Shown one piece after another: positions 37,632-47,644 of a stretch of 64,000 bases of DNA (the stretch's first letter is position 1; each line of letters starts with the position of its first letter). Where the stretch lies: the NCBI GenBank assembly GCA_002083565.1, contig MSXM01000012.1:13944-77943 (forward strand). The letters are read 5' to 3'. The position numbers and the translations under genes are program-made. The notes beneath the pieces are model-generated. The model did no database searches. It was not told the DNA's origin and worked only from the letters and a program-made list of their open reading frames with translations. The DNA is from Nitrospira sp. ST-bin4. Lineage in GTDB: Bacteria > Nitrospirota > Nitrospiria > Nitrospirales > Nitrospiraceae.

Positions 37632-38969
37632 ATGATTGACCGCTATACCCGTCCCAAGATGAAGGCTATCTGGGATCTGAAACGCAAGTATGAGATTTGG
37701 CTCGAAGTCGAGCTGCAAGCCTGTGCGGCGTTTGAACGGGCGGGACAGGCGCCGCGCGGTACGGCGGCCAAAATTCGCAAGAAGGCAAAGATCAATGTCG
37801 AGCGAATCGCCGAAATCGAAAAAGTGACGAAGCACGATATCATCGCGTTTCTCGAATCGCTCATGGATACGGTCGGGCCGGAACACCGGTTTCTTCACAT
37901 GGGGCTGACCTCGTCCGACATCGTGGACACCTCGCTCGCCCTTCAAATGACCGAGGCCATGGATCTGATCCTGGACGGGGTCGAGGCGTTTCTCGCTGTG
38001 TTGAAGCGGCAGGCGTTCCGGTACAAGAAACAGGCCATGGTCGGACGGTCGCACGGTATCCACGGCGAACCGATTTCGTTTGGATTCAAGCTGGCCATTT
38101 GGCATGAGGAAGTGGGCCGCCATTGGAAACGGTTGAAGGCGGTTCGTGAGGACATCGCGGTCGGCAAACTTTCCGGCGCGATGGGGACCTTTGCTCATCA
38201 AAGTCCGGACATTGAGGAGTATGTCTGCGCACAGTTGGGCTTGAAGCCGGACCCTGTGTCCAATCAAGTGGTTCAGCGCGATCGCCATGCCGCCTTCGCC
38301 ACCGCGCTGGCGCTGCTGGCTGCCACGATCGAAAAGATTGCAACGGAGATCCGTCATCTTCAGCGCACCGAAGTGCTGGAGGCGGAAGAATACTTTTCCG
38401 AAGGCCAAAAGGGCTCGTCGGCCATGCCGCATAAGCGCAATCCGATTGTCTCGGAAAATCTCTGCGGCCTGGCGCGGCTGGTGCGGGCCAACAGTCTGGC
38501 CGCCATGGAAAATGTCGCTCTGTGGCACGAACGGGACATCAGCCATTCTTCGGTCGAGCGCGTCATCATGCCGGACAGCACCATCCTGATCGATTATATG
38601 CTGGCGAAGGTGACGGAGCTCATTAAAAATCTGGTGGTCTATCCGGATCGCATGGCGCGGAACTTAGAACTGACGGGCGGGCTCGTCTATTCGCAGCGGC
38701 TGCTGTTGTCGCTGATCGACAAAGGCGCGCAGCGGAAGGAGTCATACGAGGCGGTCCAGCGAAACGCTATGGCGTCATGGACGGGATCAGGCGGGTTGCA
38801 GGAACTGGTGTGCAAAGACCCCTTTATCTCGCAGCATCTCACACAACGCGAGATTGCCGGGTGTTTCAATCCGAAGTATTATCTGCGGCACCTCGACCGA
38901 GTGTTTAAGCGGGTGTTTCGGGGTGGAGGACAACGAACCGCCAACCAACAGAAGGAGAGACGCACATGA
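37632..38969 (+). CDS. purB: Adenylosuccinate lyase
   Basis: 445 residues. Fumarase-superfamily signature GSSAMPHKRNPI, the segment TSSDIVDTSLALQM, and the catalytic histidine block VGRSHGIHGEPISFGFKLA are intact. It acts twice in purine synthesis, releasing fumarate from SAICAR and from adenylosuccinate. The C-terminal tail RGGGQRTANQQKERRT is short and charged. The stop overlaps the cld start (ATGA), so the two are translated together. Confidence 0.96.
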   Translation: MIDRYTRPKMKAIWDLKRKYEIWLEVELQACAAFERAGQAPRGTAAKIRKKAKINVERIAEIEKVTKHDIIAFLESLMDTVGPEHRFLHMGLTSSDIVDTSLALQMTEAMDLILDGVEAFLAVLKRQAFRYKKQAMVGRSHGIHGEPISFGFKLAIWHEEVGRHWKRLKAVREDIAVGKLSGAMGTFAHQSPDIEEYVCAQLGLKPDPVSNQVVQRDRHAAFATALALLAATIEKIATEIRHLQRTEVLEAEEYFSEGQKGSSAMPHKRNPIVSENLCGLARLVRANSLAAMENVALWHERDISHSSVERVIMPDSTILIDYMLAKVTELIKNLVVYPDRMARNLELTGGLVYSQRLLLSLIDKGAQRKESYEAVQRNAMASWTGSGGLQELVCKDPFISQHLTQREIAGCFNPKYYLRHLDRVFKRVFRGGGQRTANQQKERRT

Positions 38970-39766
38970 TCGGGATACGGCGAGCCGGTATCATTGCCTC
39001 GGCTCTTGTGATGAGCATCTGCCTTTGGGCGCCGCTCTCTTTTGGAGGGGCGGATCGGGACAAGCTGCTCAGCGAGCCTGGTGTGTTCGGCACCTTTGCG
39101 ACGTTCAGTCTCGGCGAAACATGGGTGAAACAGGATCAGGCGACCCGGATCGGTCAGTTGGCTCTGTTGAAGGGGGTGGTCGAACAACATCGGGAAAAGA
39201 TCGCCGTCGATCTCTATCTTCTGCGCGGCTTGTCCGACTATGGGGATCTGATGTTCCGGGTGCATGCGTCCGAGCTGCGGGATACCCAACAATTTCTCCT
39301 GGATCTTCAGAGCAGCGCCTTCGGCAAGCATCTCAAAGGGGCCGGACTGATGCATGGCCTCACCAAGAAGGCCAATTACGTACCGGGGTTCCCGGATCAG
39401 CTGAAGACGGACTTGAAAGTAGCCAGTGAGCCGGGCTCCAAGCCGTATGCCATTGTGATTCCGGTCAGAAAGAGTGCGGAGTGGTGGGCGTTGGATCAGG
39501 ACAAGCGCGCCGCAATGATGCAGGAACATACGGAGGCGACAATGCCCTATCTCAAGACCGTGAAGCGGAAACTCTACCACTCCAGCGGATTAGACGATCT
39601 GGATTTTATCACCTATTTTGAGACCTCCAAGTTGGAAGATTTCCACAGTCTGATTCTGTCGCTGGAGAAGGTCAAAGAGTTTCAATACACACGCCGGCTC
39701 GGGCATCCCACGCTGATCGGCGTCGTGAAGTCGTTGGACGAAATGATCGAAGTGCTCGCGCAGTAG
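38966..39766 (+). CDS. cld: Chlorite dismutase, periplasmic type
   Basis: 266 residues including a signal peptide (about 1-28, IIASALVMSICLWAPLSFGG). It is a heme b enzyme that turns chlorite into chloride and oxygen. The proximal His188 (MQEHT) and distal Arg201 (KTVKR), 13 residues apart as in the N. defluvii enzyme, are both present; AEWWALDQ and HSSGLDDLDFITYFET are further marks of the long pentameric type. The gene sits inside the purine operon between purB and purC, which is unexpected and suggests constitutive expression. Detoxification of chlorite or a heme-related role are both possible. Confidence 0.92.
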   Translation: MIGIRRAGIIASALVMSICLWAPLSFGGADRDKLLSEPGVFGTFATFSLGETWVKQDQATRIGQLALLKGVVEQHREKIAVDLYLLRGLSDYGDLMFRVHASELRDTQQFLLDLQSSAFGKHLKGAGLMHGLTKKANYVPGFPDQLKTDLKVASEPGSKPYAIVIPVRKSAEWWALDQDKRAAMMQEHTEATMPYLKTVKRKLYHSSGLDDLDFITYFETSKLEDFHSLILSLEKVKEFQYTRRLGHPTLIGVVKSLDEMIEVLAQ

Positions 39767-39788
39767 CCTATTCAGCCCGAGGCGATTT

Positions 39789-40496
39789 ATGGATACGACC
39801 GGATCGATGTTGTACGAGGGAAAAGCCAAGAAGATTTTTGCGGCTGCGCGACCGGATCAGGTCGTTCACTATTTCAAGGATGATGCAACGGCATTCAATG
39901 CCGAGAAGCGCGGCACCATCGTCGACAAGGGGGTCGTCAACAATAAGGTGTCGGAGCGGCTGTTCACACTGATTGAGGAGAAAGGCATCCCGACGCATTT
40001 CCTTAAGCGGCTGAGCGACCGGGAAATGCTGACCAAGAAAGTTGCGATCGTGCCCGTCGAAGTTGTGGTGCGAAATCTCGTCGCCGGCAGCCTGGCGAAG
40101 CGATTGGGCTTGCGCGTCGGGGACGCGATCGAGCCGGCGATCGTTGAGTTCTATTATAAAAACGATGCGCTTGGGGATCCGCTGGTCAATGACGACCATC
40201 TGCGCTTGATGAACGTGGCGACACCGGGGGTGTTGCGCGAACTGCGCGAACTGGCTCACAAGGTCAATGCCGTACTGAAGCCGTTCTTTGCCGAGCGGAA
40301 GATGCAGTTGGTGGATTTCAAGCTTGAGTTCGGCCTGTTTCATAACAAACTGATTCTGGCCGATGAGATTTCTCCCGATACCTGCCGTTTTTGGGACATG
40401 GAGACCGGCGAGTCGATGGACAAGGACCGGTTCAGGAAGGACATGGGCAAGATCGAAGAGGCGTATCAGGAGGTCTTGAATCGGGTGTGCGGGTGA
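39789..40496 (+). CDS. purC: SAICAR synthase
   Basis: 235 residues, normal length. LYEGKAKKIFA, FKDDATAFNAEKRG, EVVVRNLVAGSLAKR, LVDFKLEFGL and LADEISPDTCRFWD are all family blocks. It joins aspartate to CAIR with ATP, and its product is the substrate of PurB encoded just upstream of cld. Spacing to cld is 22 bp. Confidence 0.96.
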   Translation: MDTTGSMLYEGKAKKIFAAARPDQVVHYFKDDATAFNAEKRGTIVDKGVVNNKVSERLFTLIEEKGIPTHFLKRLSDREMLTKKVAIVPVEVVVRNLVAGSLAKRLGLRVGDAIEPAIVEFYYKNDALGDPLVNDDHLRLMNVATPGVLRELRELAHKVNAVLKPFFAERKMQLVDFKLEFGLFHNKLILADEISPDTCRFWDMETGESMDKDRFRKDMGKIEEAYQEVLNRVCG

Positions 40497-40698
40497 GGGG
40501 GAAAAGGGGACGGCTGGGTCGTCCTCTTTGCTCGCGCAACGCGCATGCGGGACTGGTGGAATTGAATCAAAGTGGGCGATGCTCGTTGGGAATGATGGCG
40601 CGTCTTGGCGCGCCAAGGGTGGGCGGGTGAGATCGAGCGCGCAGTTGAGGACAACCCCGCCATCCCCTTAGAGATAGTAAGAGGGAAGAAAAGGAACC

Positions 40699-40914
40699 AT
40701 GCTGCGGGCATATTTGAATTATGGCTTGATCGCATCGGTGGTGGTCTGGGCGGCGATCATCGGCGTGATGGCCTATCGGTTGAACGAATCGCCGTGGCGC
40801 TGGGCGTTCATCGGGCTGATGTGTGCCGGAGGCCTGACCATTGCCGTGATATTCTGGATCAAGAATTATGTGGATCGTCAGACTAAAGCGTCAGAGCAGA
40901 GGAGTCACAAGTGA
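40699..40914 (+). CDS. Small membrane protein between purC and purS
   Basis: 71 residues with two hydrophobic helices (about 8-25 LIASVVVWAAIIGVMAYR and 34-53 WAFIGLMCAGGLTIAVIFW) and a charged tail. No family is recognised. It overlaps purS by 4 bp (GTGA), so it is co-translated with it. The 202 bp ahead of it contain a perfect 14-bp palindrome CTTGGCGCGCCAAG at 40604-40617 and no other gene. Confidence 0.65.
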   Translation: MLRAYLNYGLIASVVVWAAIIGVMAYRLNESPWRWAFIGLMCAGGLTIAVIFWIKNYVDRQTKASEQRSHK

Positions 40915-41150
40915 AAGCGAAAATTCATGTGACGTTAAAACAGGGTATCTTGGACCCGCAAGGCAAGGCGATTGAGCATGCGCTCGACTCGCTGGGGTTC
41001 AAGAGTGCGGCGAACGTGCGCGTTGGCAAGTACATGGAAGTGGACGTGAACGAGCAGGATAAGGCCAAGGCTGAAGCCGAGGTCAGGCAAATGTGTGAGA
41101 AGCTGTTGGCGAATACGATCATTGAAGAGTATCGATACGAACTTGGATAG
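40911..41150 (+). CDS. purS: FGAM synthase subunit PurS
   Basis: 79 residues, starting with GTG. The pattern AKIHVTLKQGILDPQGKAIEHALDSLGF and VRVGKYMEV is typical. PurS dimers bridge PurQ and the small PurL in the three-part FGAM synthase of Bacillus type. It is followed by purQ, and purL comes later, so all three subunits are here. Confidence 0.92.
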   Translation: MKAKIHVTLKQGILDPQGKAIEHALDSLGFKSAANVRVGKYMEVDVNEQDKAKAEAEVRQMCEKLLANTIIEEYRYELG

Positions 41151-41160
41151 AGGAAGGGGA

Positions 41161-41249
41161 GCTGATGGCTGATAGCGAATGGCTTATAGGAAGAACGCGG
41201 ACCGCGTCCTAGCTTGTGCCACACGCCATCTGCCATCGGCCATCTGCGG
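41161..41249. repeat. Imperfect inverted repeat between purS and purQ
   Basis: Left arm GCTGATGGCTGATAGCGAAT... (41161-41190) and right arm CGCCATCTGCCATCGGCCAT... (41223-41249) are inversely related, with a small inner palindrome ACGCGGACCGCGT at about 41196-41208. Same word family as 31818-31856. It could fold as a hairpin in the purine operon RNA. Confidence 0.6.
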
Positions 41250-41256
41250 ATTGAAT

Positions 41257-41976
41257 ATGAATATCGGCGTCGTCGTGTTTCCCGGTTCCAATTGCGATCA
41301 CGACTGCCTGCATGTCTTGCATGACGTGCTGGGGCAGGATGTGACGATGGTTTGGCACAAGGAAACCTCTTTGACAGGGTTGGACGGGGTGATTCTTCCC
41401 GGGGGGTTTTCCTATGGAGATTACCTCCGCACCGGCGCCATTGCCCGGTTTTCTCCTGTGATGAAGGCGGTGAAACAGTTTGCCGCCGAAGGCGGGATAG
41501 TTCTCGGCATTTGCAACGGTTTTCAGATTTTGCTCGAAGCCGGCTTACTCCCTGGCGCCATGTTGCGAAACAGGTCGCTGCATTTCATCTGCAAGGATAT
41601 TTTTGTGCGGGTGGAGAATGCGGCTACGCCATTTACCAGTCGGTGCAAGCCAGGCCAAGTTCTCAAGATTCCAATCGCCCATGCGGATGGGAGCTACTAC
41701 ACAGACCCGGTCACGTTGGCGGGATTGCAGGCAAACGCCCAGGCGATTTTTCGATATTGCGATCAGGATGGGAGAGTGACGCCGGAAGCGAATCCAAACG
41801 GCTCGCTCGATAATATCGCCGGCATTTGTAATGCCGCCGGGAATGTGTTTGGCATGATGCCGCATCCGGAGCGCTGCGCTGAGTCGGTGCTTGGCAACGA
41901 AGATGGGCGTCTGATCTTGGCCTCGATGGTGGAGGGGTTGAAGGCAAAGAAGGGGCGGGCCAAGGTCCTCGTCTGA
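41257..41976 (+). CDS. purQ: FGAM synthase glutaminase subunit PurQ
   Basis: 239 residues from ATG 41257; the in-frame stretch upstream is repeat sequence and is left out. Class I glutaminase with the nucleophile in [18 protein letters not shown] and the late His/Glu in [17 protein letters not shown] at the start is the PurQ mark. It supplies ammonia to PurL. Confidence 0.95.
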   Translation: MNIGVVVFPGSNCDHDCLHVLHDVLGQDVTMVWHKETSLTGLDGVILPGGFSYGDYLRTGAIARFSPVMKAVKQFAAEGGIVLGICNGFQILLEAGLLPGAMLRNRSLHFICKDIFVRVENAATPFTSRCKPGQVLKIPIAHADGSYYTDPVTLAGLQANAQAIFRYCDQDGRVTPEANPNGSLDNIAGICNAAGNVFGMMPHPERCAESVLGNEDGRLILASMVEGLKAKKGRAKVLV

Positions 41977-42057
41977 CGGTGAAGTCGTTGCCGGATACCC
42001 GGATCGTAGGTGTCGTCGGTCGGTCTCAGACGAGGCGATGACGCGAAAGGTGTTGTT

Positions 42058-42399
42058 ATGGTGCGTCTCTGCGTGGCCGTTCTTCTGACCATCGGCCTGT
42101 TCGGGTCGGGCATTCCTGGGAGTGCGTGGGCTGCGGAAGCAGCTGAAGCACAGATCAAGATACTGAGCCCGGCGCCGGGTGCCATCATTAAAGGGGATTC
42201 CGTCGAAGTGCGCTATGAATTGGCCAAGGGCGTTCACGCAACGCATGTCCATTGTTACGTGGACGGCGAGTACCAGCGTGGATTTTCAGGGATCGTCAAG
42301 GGGCTTGCTCGCGGAACGCATGAGATCAAGGTCGTGGCTGCCAGTCACGATCACGAAGCGACGGCGGCTGAAGCCAGGGTCACAATCGAAGTGGAGTAA
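42058..42399 (+). CDS. Exported Ig-like domain protein, paralogue
   Basis: 113 residues with a signal peptide (about 1-25, ending [10 protein letters not shown]). The body is one beta-sandwich: [53 protein letters not shown]. It shares the HxHxYVDGEYQxGFSG block and overall layout with the protein at 27116-27481. It stands between purQ and purL in the same direction. Function unknown; the His-rich positions could bind a metal, but this is only inferred. Confidence 0.68.
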   Translation: MVRLCVAVLLTIGLFGSGIPGSAWAAEAAEAQIKILSPAPGAIIKGDSVEVRYELAKGVHATHVHCYVDGEYQRGFSGIVKGLARGTHEIKVVAASHDHEATAAEARVTIEVE

Positions 42400-42463
42400 G
42401 GCCAAAAGCGGGCGCAGTAGCATCGTCAACTGAGAACTCCGGGCCCCGAAGCCTAATCAAGAG

Positions 42464-44701
42464 ATGAATAAGCCGGCATTCATGATCACCAAAGACCTCA
42501 TCGCGCAGCATAATTTGACGGACGATGAGTACAAGAAGATCATCGAAATTTTGGGGCGCGAGCCGAATCTGACGGAACTCGGCATGTTTTCCGTCATGTG
42601 GTCGGAACATTGCTCCTATAAGAGTTCGCGCGTTCATTTGAAGAAGCTGCCGACCACCGGGCCTCGTGTGGTGCAGGGGCCAGGCGAAAACGCGGGCGTG
42701 GTGGATATCGGGGATGGATTGTGTGTGGTCTTCAAGATGGAATCTCACAACCATCCGTCGTTCATCGAGCCCTATCAGGGGGCGGCGACCGGGGTCGGTG
42801 GAATTCTGCGAGACGTGTTTACCATGGGGGCGCGGCCGATTGCGTTGCTCGATTCGCTTCGTTTCGGCGGGTTGGATACGCCGAAGAATCGCCATCTCAT
42901 GAAAGGTATCGTCGCCGGCATCGCCGGCTATGGCAACTGTATGGGCGTACCGACCGTGGGCGGTGAGATTGTCTTCAACGACATTTACTCGCTCAATCCG
43001 CTGGTGAATGTGTTTTGCCTGGGGATTGCCAGGAAGGACAAGATTTTTCTGGGGACTGCAGCGGGAGTCGGCAACCCGGTGATCTATTTCGGCTCGAAGA
43101 CGGGTCGTGATGGGATTCACGGCGCGACGATGGCATCCGATTCCTTCGACGATGAGTCCGAGCAAAAGCGACCCACGGTGCAGGTGGGCGATCCATTTCA
43201 GGAGAAGCTGCTGCTTGAAGCCTGTCTCGAGTTGATGGCCGGCGATTTGCTGGTCGGGATTCAAGACATGGGCGCAGCCGGCTTGACGAGCTCATCCTGC
43301 GAAATGGCTTCGCGCGCAGGGAACGGGATGGAGCTGGATTTGACCCATGTTCCGCGTCGTGAACCCGGCATGACGCCCTATGAGTTGATGCTGTCGGAGT
43401 CGCAAGAGCGGATGTTGATGGTGGCGAAGGCCGGCAAAGAAGACGCGTGCATTGCGATTTGCCGGAAATGGGATCTGGATGTCGCAGTCGTTGGAACTGT
43501 CACGGGTGACGGGATCTTGCGTGTGAAGGATCAGGGGAAGGTCGTGGCGGAGATTCCCGCCAAATCGCTCGCCGATGACGGGCCGCGCTATGAACGCCCC
43601 TACCAGCCGCCCGAGTATCAGGACATGCTGACGAATCTGAATTATGACCTTCTCCCGGACGTGAAAGATGCGAATGCGGTTCTTCTGTCGCTCTTGGAGT
43701 CGCCGACGATCGCAAGCAAACGATGGGTGTATCAACAGTACGATCATATGGTGCGGACCAACACGATGGTCCGCCCCGGATCGGATGCGGCGGTGGTGCG
43801 GATCAAGGGTACGAATAAAGCCGTGGCGATGACGGTCGATTGCAACAGCCGGTATTGCATGTTGCATCCCTACGAAGGCGCGCGGATCGCTGTGGCTGAA
43901 GCCGCGCGCAATCTGGCATGCTCGGGCGCCGAACCGATCGGGCTGACCGATTGTTTGAATTTCGGCAATCCTGAACGGCCTGAGATCATGTGGCAGTTCG
44001 TGCTTGCGGTCGAAGGCATCAAAGACGCATGCGAGCGTCTCGCTGTTCCGGTCGTCAGCGGGAACGTCAGCTTTTACAATGAGACCAACGGGCTGTCGAT
44101 CTATCCGACTCCTATGCTGGGCATGGTGGGATTGATTGAACAAGCCGATCAGACCATGACGCAATGGTTCAAGCAGGATGGTGACGAGATCATTCTGCTG
44201 GGGGCGACTCGTGAAGATTTGGGCGGATCGGAATACTTGAAGATCATTCACGCCCGGGAACAGGGGTCGCCGCCGTTGTTGAATATGGATGCTGAAAAGG
44301 CACTGCATGAGTGTGTGCTGGCGCTGGTGCGACATGGATTAGTCCAATCCGCGCACGATTGCTCGGACGGTGGACTGGCCGTGACATTGGCGGAGAGCTG
44401 CTTCTCAGGACAGGATCGGAAGCTGGGTGCCGTGGTAAGATTAGCCTCGGGCCGGATTCGAAAAGACGCCGTGCTTTTCGGCGAAAGCCAATCCAGGGTG
44501 GTGCTCTCGGCCAAACCGTCCCATCGGCAGGCAATTCTTGATCAGGCCAAAAGTCTGGGTGTGCCGGCAGAAGTCATTGGGTCGGTGACGGGCGCACGAC
44601 TGACGATCAGTCTGGGCGATGCGACAATGCTGGACGTGCCAGTTCCTACGCTTCATGACCGATGGGCGTTATCGATCGAACGGACACTGAACCAAGAGTA
44701 G
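42464..44701 (+). CDS. purL: FGAM synthase large subunit PurL (small type)
   Basis: 745 residues, the size of the Bacillus-type PurL that needs PurS and PurQ, not the 1,300-residue fused form. [16 protein letters not shown] near residue 40, [22 protein letters not shown], and the second ATP-grasp-like half with [18 protein letters not shown] are all present. It converts FGAR to FGAM with ATP and ammonia. It follows the small Ig-like gene by 64 bp. Confidence 0.96.
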   Translation: MNKPAFMITKDLIAQHNLTDDEYKKIIEILGREPNLTELGMFSVMWSEHCSYKSSRVHLKKLPTTGPRVVQGPGENAGVVDIGDGLCVVFKMESHNHPSFIEPYQGAATGVGGILRDVFTMGARPIALLDSLRFGGLDTPKNRHLMKGIVAGIAGYGNCMGVPTVGGEIVFNDIYSLNPLVNVFCLGIARKDKIFLGTAAGVGNPVIYFGSKTGRDGIHGATMASDSFDDESEQKRPTVQVGDPFQEKLLLEACLELMAGDLLVGIQDMGAAGLTSSSCEMASRAGNGMELDLTHVPRREPGMTPYELMLSESQERMLMVAKAGKEDACIAICRKWDLDVAVVGTVTGDGILRVKDQGKVVAEIPAKSLADDGPRYERPYQPPEYQDMLTNLNYDLLPDVKDANAVLLSLLESPTIASKRWVYQQYDHMVRTNTMVRPGSDAAVVRIKGTNKAVAMTVDCNSRYCMLHPYEGARIAVAEAARNLACSGAEPIGLTDCLNFGNPERPEIMWQFVLAVEGIKDACERLAVPVVSGNVSFYNETNGLSIYPTPMLGMVGLIEQADQTMTQWFKQDGDEIILLGATREDLGGSEYLKIIHAREQGSPPLLNMDAEKALHECVLALVRHGLVQSAHDCSDGGLAVTLAESCFSGQDRKLGAVVRLASGRIRKDAVLFGESQSRVVLSAKPSHRQAILDQAKSLGVPAEVIGSVTGARLTISLGDATMLDVPVPTLHDRWALSIERTLNQE

Positions 44702-44725
44702 GGGTGGCGCTCACCCTGTATTATC

Positions 44726-46156
44726 ATGACCAAAGAACTGCCGCTCATCTCACCTGACAAATTTCACGACGAATGCGCGGTGTTCGGCATTTTCGGCCAC
44801 GAAGAGGCAGCCAACCTCACCTATCTCGGACTCTATGCGCTCCAGCATCGAGGGCAAGAAGCCTCCGGTATCGTGTCAGGAGACGCAAACCAGTTTTTTG
44901 TGCAAAAGGGCATGGGACTTGTGGCCGATATCTACGATCGGTCGTCGCTTGCGAAGCTGCCCGGCCATATGGCCATCGGCCATAATCGCTATTCCACGGC
45001 CGGCGGCAACGATCTGAAGAATGTCCAGCCGCTGATTGTGAATTTTGCCCTCGGCAACCTGGCACTGGCCCACAATGGCAATCTGATCAATGCCCAGATG
45101 CTCCGCAACGAACTGGAAGCCTACGGGGCGATTTTCCAGTCTACCTCGGACAGCGAAGTCATTATCCACCTCATCGCGCACTCCAAAGCGAGTTCATTTC
45201 TCGCCCGTGTGATCGATGCGCTCAATCGGGTGCGCGGCGCCTTTTCCGTTGTGTTGCTGACAGACAACGGTTTGATTGCCGCGCGTGATCCGTACGGATT
45301 GCGGCCGCTGTGTCTCGGGCGTGTGCGGAGCAGCTGGATTGTGGCGTCTGAAACGTGCGCGTTCGATTTGCTCGATGCGGAATATGTTCGGGAAATTGAG
45401 CCGGGTGAATTGGTCGTGATCAGCGATCAGGGCTTGGACAGTCATCGGCCGTTTCCCAAGGTGGATCCGGCCATGTGTGTCTTCGAGTATGTATATTTTG
45501 CCAGGCCAGACAGCCGAATCTTCGGGGCCAATGCCGTCTATGCTACGCGCAAGGCGTTGGGCCGGCAACTGGCGGCGGAATCCTGGGTGCCCGCAGACAT
45601 CGTCATTCCCGTCCCGGATTCCGGCGTACCCGCTGCGCTGGGCTATGCGGAGGGGGGTGGGATTCAGTTCGAGACCGGGCTGATCCGCAATCACTATGTC
45701 GGGCGGACGTTCATCGAGCCGGAACAGTCGATCCGCCACTTTGGCGTTAAGGTGAAGCTGAATGCGGTGTCGGAAGTTCTGAGCGGAAAGCGGGTTGTGG
45801 TGGTGGACGATTCGCTTGTCCGCGGGACGACCAGCCGGAAGATTGTCAAGATGATTCGCCAGGCCGGGGCGAAGGAGGTCCATATGCGGATCAGTTCGCC
45901 GCCGATCGTGTCGCCCTGCTTCTACGGGATCGATACTCCGACAAAGAAGGAACTGATTGCATCCGACCATTCAACGGAAGAAATCCGCAAGTACATCACG
46001 GCGGACAGTTTGGCCTATCTCAGTCTCGATGGCATGCTCAAGGCCGCGCCGGGAACGCCGCATCAGTATTGCAGCGCGTGCTTTACAGAGCGCTACCCCA
46101 TTCCATTCACCCGCGCAGAGGAACTGCAGTTGGGCTTATTCGAGCCGGCGTCCTGA
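44726..46156 (+). CDS. purF: Amidophosphoribosyltransferase, Fe-S type
   Basis: 476 residues. Cys17 ([10 protein letters not shown]) becomes the N-terminal nucleophile after a 16-residue propeptide is removed. The PRPP loop [14 protein letters not shown] is present. Four cysteines (251, 398, 449 and 452) match the 4Fe-4S ligands of the Bacillus enzyme, so this is the oxygen-sensitive type. It makes phosphoribosylamine, the first committed step of purine synthesis, yet its gene is last in the cluster. Confidence 0.96.
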   Translation: MTKELPLISPDKFHDECAVFGIFGHEEAANLTYLGLYALQHRGQEASGIVSGDANQFFVQKGMGLVADIYDRSSLAKLPGHMAIGHNRYSTAGGNDLKNVQPLIVNFALGNLALAHNGNLINAQMLRNELEAYGAIFQSTSDSEVIIHLIAHSKASSFLARVIDALNRVRGAFSVVLLTDNGLIAARDPYGLRPLCLGRVRSSWIVASETCAFDLLDAEYVREIEPGELVVISDQGLDSHRPFPKVDPAMCVFEYVYFARPDSRIFGANAVYATRKALGRQLAAESWVPADIVIPVPDSGVPAALGYAEGGGIQFETGLIRNHYVGRTFIEPEQSIRHFGVKVKLNAVSEVLSGKRVVVVDDSLVRGTTSRKIVKMIRQAGAKEVHMRISSPPIVSPCFYGIDTPTKKELIASDHSTEEIRKYITADSLAYLSLDGMLKAAPGTPHQYCSACFTERYPIPFTRAEELQLGLFEPAS

Positions 46157-46210
46157 GCGAGGCCGGCACTGGCAGCGTCGAGCTGTTTCCAGAAAGGGAA
46201 TTCGGCGGAT

Positions 46211-46513
46211 ATGCAGCCACGGTCTAGGCCACGAGTGGCTGTCGATTATCCAGTTCTCTTCTCCGGCGCCCATACCTCCGGCGAGGGGGTCTTCAGAAAT
46301 CTCACGATCTCAGGCGGTGAGATTATGAGTGAGGCGCCGGTTTCGATCGGCGCCCATCTTCATCTGCAGGTGCAATCGTCCGGTGCCCGGCCGCCGATCG
46401 TTATCACGCTCGCCATCGTTCGGTGGAAGCGGGACGATCGGTACGGCATCGAGTTCGTTCGATTTCAAGGCGATGCCAAACAACAGCTGGAAGACATGCT
46501 GAATCAGCGATGA
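46211..46513 (+). CDS. PilZ domain protein, single domain
   Basis: 100 residues. RPRVAVDYPVLFSG at the start and FRNLTISGGEI further on match the two PilZ motifs (an RxxR-type arm and N/DxSxGG), followed by the barrel strands ITLAIVRWKRDDRYGIEFV. The first motif is shorter than the usual RxxxR, so c-di-GMP binding is likely but not certain. It lies just after purF and begins a series of small regulatory-looking genes. Confidence 0.75.
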   Translation: MQPRSRPRVAVDYPVLFSGAHTSGEGVFRNLTISGGEIMSEAPVSIGAHLHLQVQSSGARPPIVITLAIVRWKRDDRYGIEFVRFQGDAKQQLEDMLNQR

Positions 46514-46693
46514 TGGATCGTGCGTCGGTCCGTTCAAGCCCGCCCGCTCGGTTGCCCTGCTAAAAAACACCATGATAGGATGTCTTCCGTTTGAGAACGA
46601 TTGGTGCCGTGCCGAGAGAAGCGGCGAATATTCCGGTGTGAGGATCGAATTTCTCTCAGCGTCGGCCGTCAGCCTAGTACGGGGGAGGGATCT

Positions 46694-46933
46694 GTGGACG
46701 AGATCGAAGCAGGCAAACAGAAGTTTCTAGATGTTGTGAAGGCCATCGATGGCGCGGTGCAGGTGGTTATTCCCGTGACTCCATCCAACAGCATGTTTTT
46801 GATCTCGGTAACCAAAGGGGCGAATCGCAAATTCATGACTGTCCCGGAAGACGACCTCATCGATCTCCCGACCGATGCCGGTATTCTTGCGAAAGTCACC
46901 AAAACGGTGCGGGATGCCATCGCGGCTCTCTGA
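46694..46933 (+). CDS. Small hypothetical protein
   Basis: 79 residues from GTG 46694, which has a good ribosome site (GGGAGGGA). The pattern IEAGKQKFLDVVKAIDGAVQVVIPV... KFMTVPEDDLIDLP...KVTKTVRDAIAAL suggests a compact alpha/beta protein. No family is recognised. Upstream in-frame sequence to 46601 is possible but lacks a ribosome site. It precedes the MBL-like gene by 108 bp. Confidence 0.55.
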   Translation: MDEIEAGKQKFLDVVKAIDGAVQVVIPVTPSNSMFLISVTKGANRKFMTVPEDDLIDLPTDAGILAKVTKTVRDAIAAL

Positions 46934-47041
46934 GACCGCGCGGCGGGCAGGACGAGGGCGACGTGCAACACATCGGGAGCAGGGAATTCCTTCAACGAGT
47001 ATCGCAGATCACGCAACTCCCGCATGTCGTGCGGTGAGATT

Positions 47042-47644
47042 ATGAAACAAATTTTTCCCGGCATCTGGCAATGGGCCTGGTTCTCCGACGAGAAGCAACT
47101 GGATTTCAACGGCTTGTTTCTGATGGTCGGTGAACACAAGATTCTGGTCGATCCTCCACCGATGACCGCCGAGGCGCGCTCGTTCGTCCGCCGCAACGGG
47201 CCGGTTGATTACATCATTGTCACGAACAGAGATCACCTCCGTGAGGCGGCGGCTTATCAGGCGGAGTTCACGTGCCGGCTGTATGTGCCTGAGGCGGATG
47301 CAGCGCAGATGGATGTGACACCCACGAAAAGGTATACGGACGGCGAACTGCTCCCGGGCGGCATCTGGGCGATCCGGCTGAGCGATCAGAAATCTCCGGG
47401 GGAATCGGCGTTGTTTCTGGATCGAGGACAGGGGATCATGATTGTAGGGGATGCGTTGATCGGCAAACCGGCCGGCGCCGTCAGCCTGCTCCCTGCCGAG
47501 AAGTATCCCGATGCGGCGAAGGTCAAAGACGGACTCCGGCGCCTCCTCAAGTACAATTTCGATGGTCTCGTTGTCGGCGACGGCACGTCGATTCTTGCGG
47601 GCGGCAAGCCGGTGGTTGAGCGGTTTCTGAGCCTGTCATCATGA
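47042..47644 (+). CDS. MBL-fold protein with degenerate metal site
   Basis: 200 residues. The fold order of metallo-beta-lactamases is visible: MKQIFPGIWQWAWF, FNGLFLMVGEHKILVDPPPM, DYIIVTNRDHLREA, GIMIVGDALIGKPAG, DGLVVGDGTSILAGG. But the HxHxDH motif reads VTNRDH, so both early histidines are gone, and the last His position is Asp/Gly. So it may bind no zinc, or a changed metal site, and could be non-catalytic. It overlaps the TPR gene by 4 bp. Confidence 0.7.
   Translation: MKQIFPGIWQWAWFSDEKQLDFNGLFLMVGEHKILVDPPPMTAEARSFVRRNGPVDYIIVTNRDHLREAAAYQAEFTCRLYVPEADAAQMDVTPTKRYTDGELLPGGIWAIRLSDQKSPGESALFLDRGQGIMIVGDALIGKPAGAVSLLPAEKYPDAAKVKDGLRRLLKYNFDGLVVGDGTSILAGGKPVVERFLSLSS

Noticed and set aside
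37521..38546. 341-codon minus-strand frame opposite purB
   Set aside because: Antisense to the well-conserved purB; no recognisable domain.
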